59,666 bases of DNA, from positions 1 through 59,666 of the forward strand of contig CAJTUM010000012.1 in the NCBI GenBank assembly GCA_910579575.1. Direction: 5' to 3'. A model generated the notes under the pieces. It was not told the DNA's origin. It saw only the letters and a list, made by a program, of their open reading frames with translations, and did no database searches. Positions within the stretch are counted from its first letter, which is position 1, and each line of letters starts with the position of its first letter. Positions 49,802-58,306 of this stretch are shown here, in pieces. The position numbers and the translations under genes are program-made. The DNA comes from an uncultured Eubacteriales bacterium. Lineage in GTDB: Bacteria > Bacillota > Clostridia > Oscillospirales > Butyricicoccaceae.

Positions 49802-51310
49802 TTACAGCAGCCGAAACAGAGAGCGAGTCAGCTCTTTGCAGTTCAGCGCCAGCACGGCTAAAAACATTAAAATCTGCCATAAGGGCCAAAGGGGCGGCTC
49901 GGCCAGCATCACCCAGGCTTGGGCCAGCGCCAAGGCGGAGCCGGGCAGGAATTTGAGCAAATGCCAGCGCACCGGGATAAATCGGCGGGTGTGGACGCCC
50001 CGAACCAAAAACATCAGCAGGTAGCTGAGAAAAGTGGAGAGGGCCGCGCCCATAACGCCGATTTTCGGGATGAGCAGCAAGTTCATGCCAATATTGGCCC
50101 CGGCGCTGAGCAAAGTAGTCAGCAGCGTATAGACGCTCTGCCGCTCCACCATATAGATACTGCCCAGGAAGGTGGCCAAACAGGAGCAAGTGGCTCCCAG
50201 CACCAAAGGAGGGATATAACGCCAGGCGATGTAATAAGAGGGGGCGGCCAGCAGCGTCACCATCAGTTTGGAGGTCATAATCAAACCGGAAGCGCCCACC
50301 AGAGCGATGCATTGGTAGGTGGAAAACACATTGGAGAAAAAGCGCTGCTGTTTTTTGGGGTCCTCGGAGACAATGGAAATTTGCCAAGCGTCCCCAAAGA
50401 TGCTGGCCACAATGCTTAGAATATGGGGAATTTTATTGGAGATAACATAGACGGCCACCGCCGCGCTGCCCACAGAGTGGTCCGCCGGCAGATTCCAGCT
50501 TGCCTTTAAGGCTTTTCCAGCGGCGTTGAGCAGTCTGGGAAGCTGGTTAATCAGCCCATCCGCCGCTTGGCCGCTCTGGTTCAGCATATATTCCAGCATA
50601 TACTGATCGCTCATGCTGACCACCCAGACGCAGATCATAGTGGGAATCAGAGGGATCGAATAGCGCAGCATGGTAAAGGCCACGCTCCTGTCGATGGCGG
50701 ACAAGCTGAAATATCGGGAAAGGGAGGCCATCCGCCACAGAAACAAAGTGGAAAGCAGGTCGGATAGAATGGTAGCCAACAGGTAGCCGGTTACGCCCAG
50801 ATCAAAAACAGCCAGCAGCAGAATATTGAGGCCGATGGTCAGCAGAGTCCGCAGTACGCCGTCCAAGGCGAAGAGCTTGGTGTATTTGCGGGCTTGGACA
50901 AATTGAGCGCATACAGAATGCAAAGCGCTGGCCAGCACATAGGCCAGCGTCAGCAGGGCGTAGCCGTCCAGAAAGCTCAGGCGCCGAAGCAGAGGGGTAA
51001 AACAGGCCAATAGGCTGGAGCCTGCCAGCACAGTGACCAACCCCATGGAAAACACGCCTTTTTTATTGCTGTTTTTTTGCAGCCCGAAACGGATCACGGA
51101 GTTGGCGATGCCGGCCGAAGCCAGAGGCATCAACAGATTGCAGGCTTGAGCAATCAGGTTGGCGGCGCCATATTCCGTCTGCGAAAGAACCCGAGTATAA
51201 AAGGGCATCAGCAAAAAGACCAAAACCTTGGAGCTGAAGCTGCCCACAGCTAAAATCAATGTGGTGGAAACTAATTTTCGGTAAGAATTATTGGAACTTT
51301 TGGAACTCAT
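49802..51310 (-). CDS. Lipopolysaccharide/polysaccharide flippase (MOP superfamily)
   Basis: A 502-residue protein with about 14 hydrophobic helices, beginning YRKLVSTTLILAVGSFSSKVLVFLLMPFYTRVLS, the pattern of Wzx-type polysaccharide flippases. A polar insert of about 40 residues (SGQAADGLINQLPRLLNAAGKALKAS region, near residue 250) interrupts the middle, unlike most members. It probably moves lipid-linked saccharides across the membrane; no glycosyltransferase gene lies nearby, so the substrate is unknown. Ribosome-binding site AAAGGAGG, about 13 bases from the ATG. Confidence 0.9.
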   Translation of the reverse strand: MSSKSSNNSYRKLVSTTLILAVGSFSSKVLVFLLMPFYTRVLSQTEYGAANLIAQACNLLMPLASAGIANSVIRFGLQKNSNKKGVFSMGLVTVLAGSSLLACFTPLLRRLSFLDGYALLTLAYVLASALHSVCAQFVQARKYTKLFALDGVLRTLLTIGLNILLLAVFDLGVTGYLLATILSDLLSTLFLWRMASLSRYFSLSAIDRSVAFTMLRYSIPLIPTMICVWVVSMSDQYMLEYMLNQSGQAADGLINQLPRLLNAAGKALKASWNLPADHSVGSAAVAVYVISNKIPHILSIVASIFGDAWQISIVSEDPKKQQRFFSNVFSTYQCIALVGASGLIMTSKLMVTLLAAPSYYIAWRYIPPLVLGATCSCLATFLGSIYMVERQSVYTLLTTLLSAGANIGMNLLLIPKIGVMGAALSTFLSYLLMFLVRGVHTRRFIPVRWHLLKFLPGSALALAQAWVMLAEPPLWPLWQILMFLAVLALNCKELTRSLFRLL

Positions 51311-51457
51311 TGCGGCGCTCCGCCTCCTTTGATAGGTTGGGGGTCAATCGGGTCCGCAAGGGCGGACGGCCAAACAACGGGGTTGGACGGATCATTGGGC
51401 CCGGACAATGGCGCAGGGGCTTTTGCGCAAAAGGTCGCGTCATTGAAGGCGCGTCAG

Positions 51458-51677
51458 GGCTCTGCCGTAGGCAGGACGCCGGGAGTCCGGCGCGACGATT
51501 TGCGGCGATTTATTGGCCGGAAATCTATCTAATCTATGGGGGCCCCGCAAAATCAACGATTTTGTGGCTCTGCCGTAGGCAGGACGCCGGGAGTCCGGCG
51601 CGACGATTTGCGGCGATTTATTGGCCGGAAATCTATCTAATCTATGGGGGCCCCGCAAAATCAACGATTTTGTGGGG
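51458..51677 (+). repeat. Dispersed three-hairpin repeat, copy B, in exact tandem
   Basis: Two exact 108-bp units (51458-51565 and 51566-51673) with the same architecture as copies A and C: GCCGTAGGC-type and GCCGGGAGTCCGGC stems, the GGCCGGAAATC part and the CCCCGCAAAATC/GATTTTGTGGGG hairpin. The region 51311-51457 upstream and 51678-51780 downstream holds no gene. Confidence 0.93.
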
Positions 51678-51840
51678 ACGTGTTAGAATACAGTATACCA
51701 AAAATAAATCCGCTTTGATACGGTTTTTGATAGATTTTTATCGGTTAGAGCAAAATCCACAAATAGGGGTGGCGTTAGGGCAAAAAAAGGTGTATACTAA
51801 TAAAATCGATATTTTGAGATAGGCGGTGTAATGCGGCGGC

Positions 51841-52425
51841 ATGAATATGAAAAAAATGAGTATGTGGACCATGGCGGCTTGGTTCTTTGGCCTGCTGGCG
51901 GCAGGGGAGACGATCCGCATGATTTATCTTTGGGCTACAGGAGGAAAAATTAGTCCCATCGCATGTCTGATGGAGATTTTGCTTCTCCTGTTGATTTCCT
52001 TTTTCTGTAGCAATAAAAATCGAAAAAAGCAGGAAGAAGCCCGGCTGAGCGGCCCCTTGGTGACGGAAGAACGGCAGAAACAGGCGAAAAAGGGCCAAAA
52101 GGAGCCCATCGTCATTTGCCCGGAGGGCAAGCCCTATTTGATTGCCGCAATCGGGTTTTATGTCGTATTTTTGGTTTCTGCGATCGCGATGCTGGTTTGG
52201 TTTTCCTGGCCGAAAGTGTTGCTCAGCGGCACGTTGGGCGGCATTTGCCTCTATGACCTTTACAAATATATGCGCATCAAAACAGATATCGCCGCGGCGA
52301 AAGACAGAGAGGCGTTTTTGCAGCGGAAAAAGCAGGCCCGCCGGGAAGCGCTGAAGCGCCGGCAGGAGGAAGAGGCAAAAAAAGCGGCCCAAGCTCTGGA
52401 GCAAGGGGAAAAGGAAGAAAATTAA
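51841..52425 (+). CDS. Hypothetical membrane protein
   Basis: A 194-residue protein I do not recognise. Hydrophobic segments lie at about residues 10-32, 40-55, 100-120 and 122-138, followed by a long charged, Lys/Arg/Glu/Gln-rich helical tail (about 150-194) that could form a coiled coil. Between the second and third segments is a basic stretch (NKNRKKQEEARL). ATG 51841 has a purine-rich but weak ribosome-binding site; two further ATGs follow within six codons. A likely -10 (TATACT, 51793-51798) lies upstream. Monocistronic, with its own terminator. Confidence 0.65.
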   Translation: MNMKKMSMWTMAAWFFGLLAAGETIRMIYLWATGGKISPIACLMEILLLLLISFFCSNKNRKKQEEARLSGPLVTEERQKQAKKGQKEPIVICPEGKPYLIAAIGFYVVFLVSAIAMLVWFSWPKVLLSGTLGGICLYDLYKYMRIKTDIAAAKDREAFLQRKKQARREALKRRQEEEAKKAAQALEQGEKEEN

Positions 52426-52441
52426 AAAGGACCCTAAAACA

Positions 52442-52475
52442 ACGCCGACAGATTGCGCTCTGTCGGCGCTTTTTG
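52442..52475 (+). terminator. Terminator after the hypothetical membrane protein
   Basis: ACGCCGACAGA / TCTGTCGGCGCT stem with loop TTGCGC and T5. Confidence 0.92.
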
Positions 52476-52532
52476 TCGCCAGAGGCTGGAGCAGGCTCCA
52501 GATTTATAAAACAAAGTTTTTATGAAAATTCC

Positions 52533-52561
52533 TTTTCAAAAGCAAGAGGGTTTGGTATGAT
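52533..52561 (+). promoter_or_regulatory. Possible promoter of the MFS transporter gene
   Basis: TTTTCA (52533-52538), 17-base spacer, TATGAT (52556-52561). Confidence 0.5.
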
Positions 52562-52629
52562 GAAAAAAATCCGCGGCTCGAAACGGCGCGGATAAAACCA
52601 CAGATCGAAAACAGAAAAGAGGAAGAAAC

Positions 52630-53823
52630 ATGGAAAACCAAGCGGCCTGGAAAAAGTGGATCCTATCCTTCGGCATATTTGCCTGTGTAGGCTCCACGAT
52701 TTTCGCCAGCCCCATTGTTCAAACCCTGTCGGAAGCGTATCCCGACGAATCCATGACCACCATCCGGCTGATTACCACCATTCCTTCCCTGATGTCCTTC
52801 ACGCTGGCGCTGGCGTTCGCCTCGCTGGTGGGAAAAAAAATCCGATATAAAACCGCGTTGGTGGCAGGCTCTCTGCTCAGCTTTGTGGGCGGCGTGCTTC
52901 CCGCCTTTTGGAACCAGAGCTTCGGCCAGATTATCGTCGCCCGCTTGATTTATGGCTTGGGCTTTTCGATGTTCGCCTCCCGAAACGCTGTGGTCGCCCA
53001 GAGCTTTGGCCAAAAGGACGCGGCCTTATGGATGGGGCGGGGCACGTTTTTGGGCAATGTCATCTCTATTTTGGGTCAGCTGGCCAGCGGCAGGCTGGGG
53101 GATATCAACTGGCGGTATTCCTTTTTGCTCTATTTCGTCTGCTTGGGCGCTATGATTGTCAACCTCCTGCTGTTTCGGGAGCCGGAGAAGGCGGCGGAAC
53201 AGAGCAAAAGCGAATCCGCAGGGCAGAAGGAAAAGCTGTTTACGCCCATTGTCGTAATCTTTGCGCTGCTTTCCGTTTGTTCCGCCCTGTGCGTTTATCC
53301 GTATATCAGCAGCATTTCCAATTTTGTGGCGGCCCGGGGGTTGGGTTCCGCCTCTCAATCCAGTTGGGCCAGCGCGGCCTTTTCGCTGGGCGGCGCGGCC
53401 ACAGCCCTGCTGTTTGGCCGGTTTTATCGGGCTCTGGGCCGCTGGACGGCCAATGTGGGCTATGTGATTGTGATCCTTGGCTATTTGTGCGTCCTTTCAG
53501 CCAATCATATCGCCATGGTGGTGCTGGGAGGCGTCCTGTGCGGCGCAGGCAATAACCTGACGGTTTTGTTTATTCCCAAACGGGTGTTGGAGAGCGTGGG
53601 CCCCAGCCGCCAGGCTTTGGCGGTGGCGCTGATGGCCGGCGCCATTTCCTTTGGCTCCTTTTTCTCCAGCTATTTCATGGTGGCGGCCCGCAGAGTCGGC
53701 TCTTTCCTCCCCTTTTTGCACAACGAAGTGGAAGCCGCCTTTTTCGCCGGCATCTGTCTGTTTCTCCTGATGTTTGCGGCGCTGGCTGTTTTGAATATGC
53801 GGGAAAGCAAAAAATCCGCCTGA
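52630..53823 (+). CDS. Major facilitator superfamily transporter
   Basis: A 397-residue protein with about twelve hydrophobic segments and a central charged loop (EKAAEQSKSESAGQKEK, near residue 195). The loop after helix 2 reads ASLVGKKIRYKTALVAGSLLS, a weak version of the MFS motif A. YGLGFSMFASRNAVV matches helix 4. Substrate cannot be told; drug/proton antiport or sugar export is possible. Ribosome-binding site GAGGAAG. Confidence 0.9.
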   Translation: MENQAAWKKWILSFGIFACVGSTIFASPIVQTLSEAYPDESMTTIRLITTIPSLMSFTLALAFASLVGKKIRYKTALVAGSLLSFVGGVLPAFWNQSFGQIIVARLIYGLGFSMFASRNAVVAQSFGQKDAALWMGRGTFLGNVISILGQLASGRLGDINWRYSFLLYFVCLGAMIVNLLLFREPEKAAEQSKSESAGQKEKLFTPIVVIFALLSVCSALCVYPYISSISNFVAARGLGSASQSSWASAAFSLGGAATALLFGRFYRALGRWTANVGYVIVILGYLCVLSANHIAMVVLGGVLCGAGNNLTVLFIPKRVLESVGPSRQALAVALMAGAISFGSFFSSYFMVAARRVGSFLPFLHNEVEAAFFAGICLFLLMFAALAVLNMRESKKSA

Positions 53824-53880
53824 CGTTCGGCGGCCCATTATTTCATCCAAAGAAAAAAGTTCGCGCCATTCACAAGGCGC

Positions 53881-53935
53881 AAGCCGCCCTCATTTACTGT
53901 AATAGTGTAATTACAGCAAAGGGGGCGGCTTTTTT
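53881..53935 (+). terminator. Terminator-like hairpin after the MFS gene with an embedded palindrome
   Basis: Arms AAGCCGCCC and GGGCGGCTT enclose a long loop and are followed by T6. The loop contains a second palindrome (53897-53916). The T-run overlaps the TTG taken as the next gene's start. Confidence 0.7.
53897..53916. promoter_or_regulatory. Palindrome, possible regulator-binding site
   Basis: CTGTAAT-AGTGTA-ATTACAG, the form of GntR/TetR-like operators. No matching regulator gene is adjacent. Confidence 0.45.
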
Positions 53936-54362
53936 GGCTTCAAACCAACCGAACCAAACCGCCGGAGCCAACCCGGAGGAGCGGGCCTCCGTCCAGCCGC
54001 CGGTCAGGGGATTGGAAAGCCTGGATACCCAAATGCTGATGATGTTTGTCTCGCTGGTTTCCGGAATGCTGGCCTTGGCCTCCCTCCAGGGGCTGAAAGA
54101 GCAAGAGCTGGGCTTATGTCCAGGCAAAGATTATGGTTATCTGCAAACGCTGAGCCGGGTCGCTGTGGCCTTGGGCGCGGCGGCGGCTCTTTATTTTGCC
54201 TATCTGGCCTGGATACAACACCGGCGGAACCCCAAAAGCGGCGTATTGAACTGGCTGTTTTTCGCCAATATCTGCGCCGTCGCCGCGGTGTTGATTAAAC
54301 TGGATATGGTTTACCTTCACCCGGATATTTCTGTCGAGCAGCTGGAGGAGGAATTGGAGTAG
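53934..54362 (+). CDS. Hypothetical membrane protein
   Basis: A 142-residue protein I do not recognise. A polar, Asn/Gln/Pro-rich N-terminus (1-28) precedes three hydrophobic segments (about 34-53, 75-93, 103-122). The C-terminus is acidic (EQLEEELE). TTG 53934 has GGGGGCGG upstream, but it lies in the T-run of the preceding terminator, so translation may begin at the later in-frame ATG of MLMMFVSLV near residue 34. Function unknown. Confidence 0.55.
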   Translation: MASNQPNQTAGANPEERASVQPPVRGLESLDTQMLMMFVSLVSGMLALASLQGLKEQELGLCPGKDYGYLQTLSRVAVALGAAAALYFAYLAWIQHRRNPKSGVLNWLFFANICAVAAVLIKLDMVYLHPDISVEQLEEELE

Positions 54363-54412
54363 CCGCCTCGGGTCGGCCGGACAGTTGCGCATGGGCCTAT
54401 CCCTCCGCTTCG

Positions 54413-56593
54413 CTAACAGGGGTTGTGGCCTCCGGTCTTTGCGGACAGAGAGATTCGGCGTTTGGGGATATCTACCTCCAAGACGGATACCGAGATTTGG
54501 TCGCCTACGGCCACGACCTCAGAGGGATGGCGGATAAACCGGTCGGACAGCTGAGATATGTGGACCAAACCATCCTGATGGACGCCGATATCCACGAAAG
54601 CGCCGAAATCCGCTACGTTGCGAACGACGCCGGTCAGCTGCATACCAGGTTTCAGATCCTCGATTCCCAGCACGTCGGTGCGCAGCAAGGGCGGGGGCAG
54701 CTGGTCCCGGGGGTCCCGCCCAGGCTTTTGCAGCTCCTCCACAATGTCCAACAGCGTGGGCAGGCCCACGCCGCAGCGAGCCGCGGCGGTTTCCAGGCCA
54801 ATTTCCTTTAGCTTGCGGGGCAGGTCCGCCATGGCCGGTTTGCCTGCGTCGGCCAGGGAAAAGCCGCATAAATCCAGAAGCGCCTTGGCCGCCGGGTAGG
54901 ACTCTGGGTGGACGGCGGTGTTGTCCAGCAGGTTTTCGCCGCCAGGTATGCGCAAAAAGCCGGCGCACTGTTCAAAGGTTTTCGGCCCCAGCTTGGCCAC
55001 CTTCAGCAGCGCCTTTCGGTTGGGGAAGGGGCCGTTTTCCTGGCGATAGGCCGCGATATTTTTGGCCACAGCCCCGCTGACGCCGGCGATTCGCTCCAGC
55101 AAGGCGGGAGACGCGGCGTTGAGGTCCACTCCCACGGCGTTGACGCAGTCTTCCACCACGCCGTCCAGGGCTTGGCTCAGCCGGGCCTGGGGCATATCGT
55201 GCTGATATTGCCCTACGCCAATGGATTTTGGATCGATTTTCACCAGCTCTGCCAGAGGGTCCTGGAAGCGGCGGGCGATGGAAACCGCCGAGCGCAGCGT
55301 CACGTCGAAATCTGGGAATTCCTGAGCCGCCAAGGGGGAGGCGGAATAAACCGAAGCGCCCGCCTCGCTGACCACCATGTAAGAGAGGTTTCCGCCGTAT
55401 TCCCGGATAAATTCCGCCGCGAAAATCTCTGTCTCTCGGGAGGCCGTGCCGTTGCCGATGGCAAAGCAATCCACATGATGTTTGTCGCACAGGCGGCGCA
55501 GGGCGGCTTTGGCTTCGGCTGTCTTTTCATAGGGCTTTGTGGGGTAAATAACGCCGGTTTCCAGCACATGGCCGAAGGGGTCCACCGCTGCCAGCTTGCA
55601 GCCCGCCCGGTAGCCCGGGTCCAGGGCCAGCACGGTTTTGCCCCGGACGGGGGGCTGCATCAACAGCGGCCGGAGGTTGGCGGCAAAGGCCCGAATGGCC
55701 TGCTCCTGGGCCGTTTCCGTCAGCTCGGCCCGGGCCTCCCGCTCCAGGGAGGGGAAAAGCAGCCGTTTCCAGCTGTCCTCCGCCGCCTGACGGATAAGCT
55801 CGGCATAGCGGGCGCTGGGCCGAAGGGCGAACTGCCGCACAATCTGCAAGGCGCCGGCCTCGTCTGGCTCAATGGAGATTTTCAGCGCCTGCTCCCGCTC
55901 GCCCCGGTTGAGGGCCAGCGTCTGGTAGCCCTTTAGGCGGGAGAGTTTTTCGGTAAAATCATAATAAAGCCGATAAACTGTGTCCTCCTCTCCGGCGGCT
56001 TTGGAGCGCAGCGCGCCAGTCCGGCGGATATGGGTCCGAAGGCGTTTGCGCAGAGCGGCGTCCTCGGCCAGCTCCTCCGCGATGATATCCTGGGCGCCGG
56101 CCAGGGCCTGCTCAGGGGTTTCCACGCCCTTTTCCGGGCAAAGGTAGGGCGCGGCCAGCTGGGCCGGGTCCGCTGGGCCTTGCCCCTGGCGCAGGGCTTG
56201 GGCCAAGGGCGCCAGCCCTCTTTCCCGGGCGGCGCTGGCCCGCGTGCGGCGCTTGGGCCGATAGGGCAGATAAAGGTCTTCCACTTCGGCCAAGGTGGCG
56301 GCGGCGTCGATGGCGGCGGCCAGCGCAGGCGTCAGGGCTTCTTGGGCCTCGATGGCCTCCTTCACCTGGCGACGGCGCTGAGCCAGACCCCGCAGATACT
56401 CCAGTCGCTCCGCCAGCAGGCGGATGGCCTGGTCGTCCATGCCGCCGTGTTGCTCTTTGCGGTAACGAGCGATAAAGGGCGCCGTGGCGCCCTCGTCCAG
56501 CAGGCGGATCACCGCCCGGATATGTTCGGGTTTGGCCGCAAGCTCCTTGGTCAGCAAACCGATCAGATACTCCAGCTCTTCTGTCTGTTCCAT
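54413..56593 (-). CDS. tex: Tex family RNA-binding transcription accessory protein
   Basis: A 726-residue Tex protein. Layout: N-terminal helical part (about 1-190) with ATAPFIARYRKEQHGGMDD and LPYRPKRRTRAS, YqgF-like RNase H fold (about 325-450, ALDPGYRAGCKLA, AIGNGTASRETE), SVYSASPLAAQEFPD, helix-hairpin-helix part (INPKSIGVGQYQHDM-like segment, then LLERIAGVSGAVAKNIAAYR) and a C-terminal S1 domain (GMQLTGVVRNVADFGAFVDIGVHQDGLVHISQL). It binds nucleic acids and affects transcription and stress tolerance. Highly conserved and full length. Confidence 0.95.
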   Translation of the reverse strand: MEQTEELEYLIGLLTKELAAKPEHIRAVIRLLDEGATAPFIARYRKEQHGGMDDQAIRLLAERLEYLRGLAQRRRQVKEAIEAQEALTPALAAAIDAAATLAEVEDLYLPYRPKRRTRASAARERGLAPLAQALRQGQGPADPAQLAAPYLCPEKGVETPEQALAGAQDIIAEELAEDAALRKRLRTHIRRTGALRSKAAGEEDTVYRLYYDFTEKLSRLKGYQTLALNRGEREQALKISIEPDEAGALQIVRQFALRPSARYAELIRQAAEDSWKRLLFPSLEREARAELTETAQEQAIRAFAANLRPLLMQPPVRGKTVLALDPGYRAGCKLAAVDPFGHVLETGVIYPTKPYEKTAEAKAALRRLCDKHHVDCFAIGNGTASRETEIFAAEFIREYGGNLSYMVVSEAGASVYSASPLAAQEFPDFDVTLRSAVSIARRFQDPLAELVKIDPKSIGVGQYQHDMPQARLSQALDGVVEDCVNAVGVDLNAASPALLERIAGVSGAVAKNIAAYRQENGPFPNRKALLKVAKLGPKTFEQCAGFLRIPGGENLLDNTAVHPESYPAAKALLDLCGFSLADAGKPAMADLPRKLKEIGLETAAARCGVGLPTLLDIVEELQKPGRDPRDQLPPPLLRTDVLGIEDLKPGMQLTGVVRNVADFGAFVDIGVHQDGLVHISQLSDRFIRHPSEVVAVGDQISVSVLEVDIPKRRISLSAKTGGHNPC

Positions 56594-56632
56594 CTATACT
56601 CTCCTTTGGGTTTTTTGCAATTCTACAATATT

Positions 56633-56661
56633 ATTATACCCCCGACGCCGGCTTGGGGCAA
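56633..56661 (-). promoter_or_regulatory. Promoter of tex
   Basis: Minus strand TTGCCC (56656-56661), 17-base spacer, TATAAT (56633-56638). Confidence 0.72.
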
Positions 56662-56746
56662 GATTCTCCCGGCGGACGCTTGCCGACAGCCGTTATCGGT
56701 GATAAAATTGTGGATAGTAAAATAGACTAAAGGCGGAGCCGGACAG

Positions 56747-57565
56747 ATGAATATAATCAACACAATTTTAATTGAGGACAACCAGGCGGAATGCTGGGCC
56801 CTGTTGGAGGCCGCCAAGGAGTATCCCGAAATCGCCGTTACTGCGGTGACAGACAGCGCTATCAAGGCCGCCGAACTGCTGACCCAGCATGAATTTCACG
56901 CCATGATCGTAGACCTGGATTTGCCCGAGGGCGACGGAGTCAACCTAATTTGCGATTTGCCTTCCTACTGCCTGCATTCTCGCCCGTTGGTGTTGGTAAC
57001 CACCTGCATCACGTCGGAAACCGTTTTTCGCTGCCTGCGGGCCTATGGGGCGGACCATATCATGCGCAAGGGGGACCCGTCCTATAACGCCGCTTATGTG
57101 ATGCAGACCCTGGCCCGCATGGCGCCTTACCGAAACCCATGCCCCAATCTGCCGGCGACAAGCTGGACCCAGGCTTTTTCGCCGGAGGAAATGCGCCGGC
57201 AGAATGTGCTGGACCGCATTGGCCGGATGTTGGTTTCCTATGGCGCCCGGCCCAATCTGGACGGATACGACTTTATCATCGAGGCTGTCAAAGCCTTTAT
57301 GGAGGCCAGCGGCCCGCCGCCCTCCTTATCAAAAGAAGTTTATCCCGCCATCGCCCGGCGATATGGCAAAAGCTCCGCCAGCGTGGAGCATTCCATTCGC
57401 CATACCATCGAAAAGATGTGGAGCGCCAACCCCCAGCGAATGCGGAACGACGGCATCCCCTGGGACCCCAAAACAGGAAAATGCACAAACGGCTGTCTCT
57501 GCCGCTTTCTTGCCGCTCAGTTTCGGGCGGATTATCGCGGCTATGTGACAGGAGAAGGCAGATAA
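56747..57565 (+). CDS. Spo0A-like response regulator
   Basis: A 272-residue response regulator. Receiver domain, residues 5-125: acidic pair in ILIEDNQ, phospho-Asp in VDLDLPEGDGV, Thr in LVTTCITSE and Lys in HIMRKGD. The C-terminal domain (about 150-265) resembles the Spo0A effector: DRIGRMLVSYGARPNLDGYDFI, SLSKEVYPAIARRYGKSSASVEHSIRHTIEKMW. The last part differs from true Spo0A (NGCLCRFLAAQFRADY, with two Cys). It is a Spo0A paralogue or a diverged Spo0A; which cannot be settled here. No kinase gene is adjacent. Confidence 0.85.
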   Translation: MNIINTILIEDNQAECWALLEAAKEYPEIAVTAVTDSAIKAAELLTQHEFHAMIVDLDLPEGDGVNLICDLPSYCLHSRPLVLVTTCITSETVFRCLRAYGADHIMRKGDPSYNAAYVMQTLARMAPYRNPCPNLPATSWTQAFSPEEMRRQNVLDRIGRMLVSYGARPNLDGYDFIIEAVKAFMEASGPPPSLSKEVYPAIARRYGKSSASVEHSIRHTIEKMWSANPQRMRNDGIPWDPKTGKCTNGCLCRFLAAQFRADYRGYVTGEGR

Positions 57566-57588
57566 GCCCCCGAAAGGGGGCTTTTTTG
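57563..57588 (+). terminator. Terminator after the Spo0A-like gene
   Basis: AAGCCCCC-GAAA-GGGGGCTTTTTT. Confidence 0.95.
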
Positions 57589-57624
57589 CCTTAAAAAATT
57601 GCAAAAACAAGAGAAGACGGACGG

Positions 57625-57650
57625 TTGCAAGAAAGTATACATTCTTGCAA
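57625..57650. promoter_or_regulatory. Palindromic site 1 upstream of the resolvase-like gene
   Basis: Perfect nine-base arms TTGCAAGAA / TTCTTGCAA around a GTATAC-containing centre, upstream of the promoter. An AAGACGG box precedes it, as at site 2. Confidence 0.75.
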
Positions 57651-57706
57651 AATTTTTTGAGATGAAAATTTTGTGTGAAAAGGGCAGAAAATCTTCATTT
57701 CAGCTA

Positions 57707-57735
57707 TTGAAAATTGGCTCTTTTTATGGTATTGT
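57707..57735 (+). promoter_or_regulatory. Promoter of the resolvase-like gene
   Basis: TTGAAA (57707-57712), 17-base spacer, TATTGT (57730-57735), between palindromic sites 1 and 2. Confidence 0.6.
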
Positions 57736-57749
57736 TAGCTTGTGAACGA

Positions 57750-57797
57750 GAAGACGGGCGGTAGCAGAAAGGTATACTTTCTTGCAAGTCCCGTCTT
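57750..57797. promoter_or_regulatory. Palindromic site 2 in the leader of the resolvase-like gene
   Basis: Outer arms AAGACGGG / CCCGTCTT enclose a GCAGAAAG-GTATAC-TTTCTTGC core closely related to site 1. A right half-site (TTCTTGCAA) also occurs inside the gene at 57971-57979. Confidence 0.7.
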
Positions 57798-57822
57798 TGC
57801 GGCGAAAGGAGGCAGGGGAGAG

Positions 57823-58239
57823 ATGGCAGAGCAAAAGCCAGTGATTCCAAGGGAAGACTACCTGCGCCTGCTAAGCCTTGCGGAGGATTTTTACCGCCAA
57901 AGCCGGCAGAGCGACAAGAATATCCCGCCAGAAGATCTGGTATCCGCCCTGGTGGGACAGACGGCGGACATTCTTGCAAAAACCTCCCGTCAAGATCGGC
58001 GGGCCCGCCAGGCGGAGGGCATCGCTCAGGCCAAGCGGGCCGGCGTGCGCTTCGGCCGCCCGATGGCGCCGACGCCGCAGGATTTCCCGGCTCTGGTCCA
58101 GCGCTGGCAAGCAGGCGAAATCACGTTTCGCCAGGCGTTGTCCGCCTCGGGCCTCAGCGAATCTACCTTTTACCGCCGCCTGCGGCAAAGCCGTCAGGCC
58201 CAAGCAAAGGCCCCTCAAGGGCAAAACCTTTTGACATAG
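57823..58239 (+). CDS. Resolvase-like DNA-binding protein without a catalytic domain
   Basis: A 138-residue protein. Residues 60-130 match the end of small serine recombinases: the long helix RRARQAEGIAQAKRAGVRFGRP followed by a helix-turn-helix (ITFRQALSASGLSESTFYRRLRQ). The N-terminal 55 residues do not resemble the catalytic domain and contain no catalytic Ser motif. It is therefore probably a DNA-binding regulator derived from a resolvase. ATG 57823 has AGGAGGCAGGGGAG upstream. Paired palindromes around its promoter suggest autoregulation. A secreted protein gene follows after 67 bases. Confidence 0.8.
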   Translation: MAEQKPVIPREDYLRLLSLAEDFYRQSRQSDKNIPPEDLVSALVGQTADILAKTSRQDRRARQAEGIAQAKRAGVRFGRPMAPTPQDFPALVQRWQAGEITFRQALSASGLSESTFYRRLRQSRQAQAKAPQGQNLLT

Positions 58240-58306
58240 AGGGAGGAGGATGTCGATTCAAAACAGGTTTGAACCCCGCACAAAAATAAAAGGAGGATGC
58301 AAAAAC

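Noticed and set aside
51458..51677. Tandem 108-bp repeat as a CRISPR array
   Set aside because: Only two adjacent identical units without unique spacers, and no cas genes nearby.
53897..53916. Palindrome as part of the metal-repressor regulon
   Set aside because: Its core (TGTAAT...ATTACA) lacks TTAG-N6-CTAA and the neighbouring genes have no link to metal.
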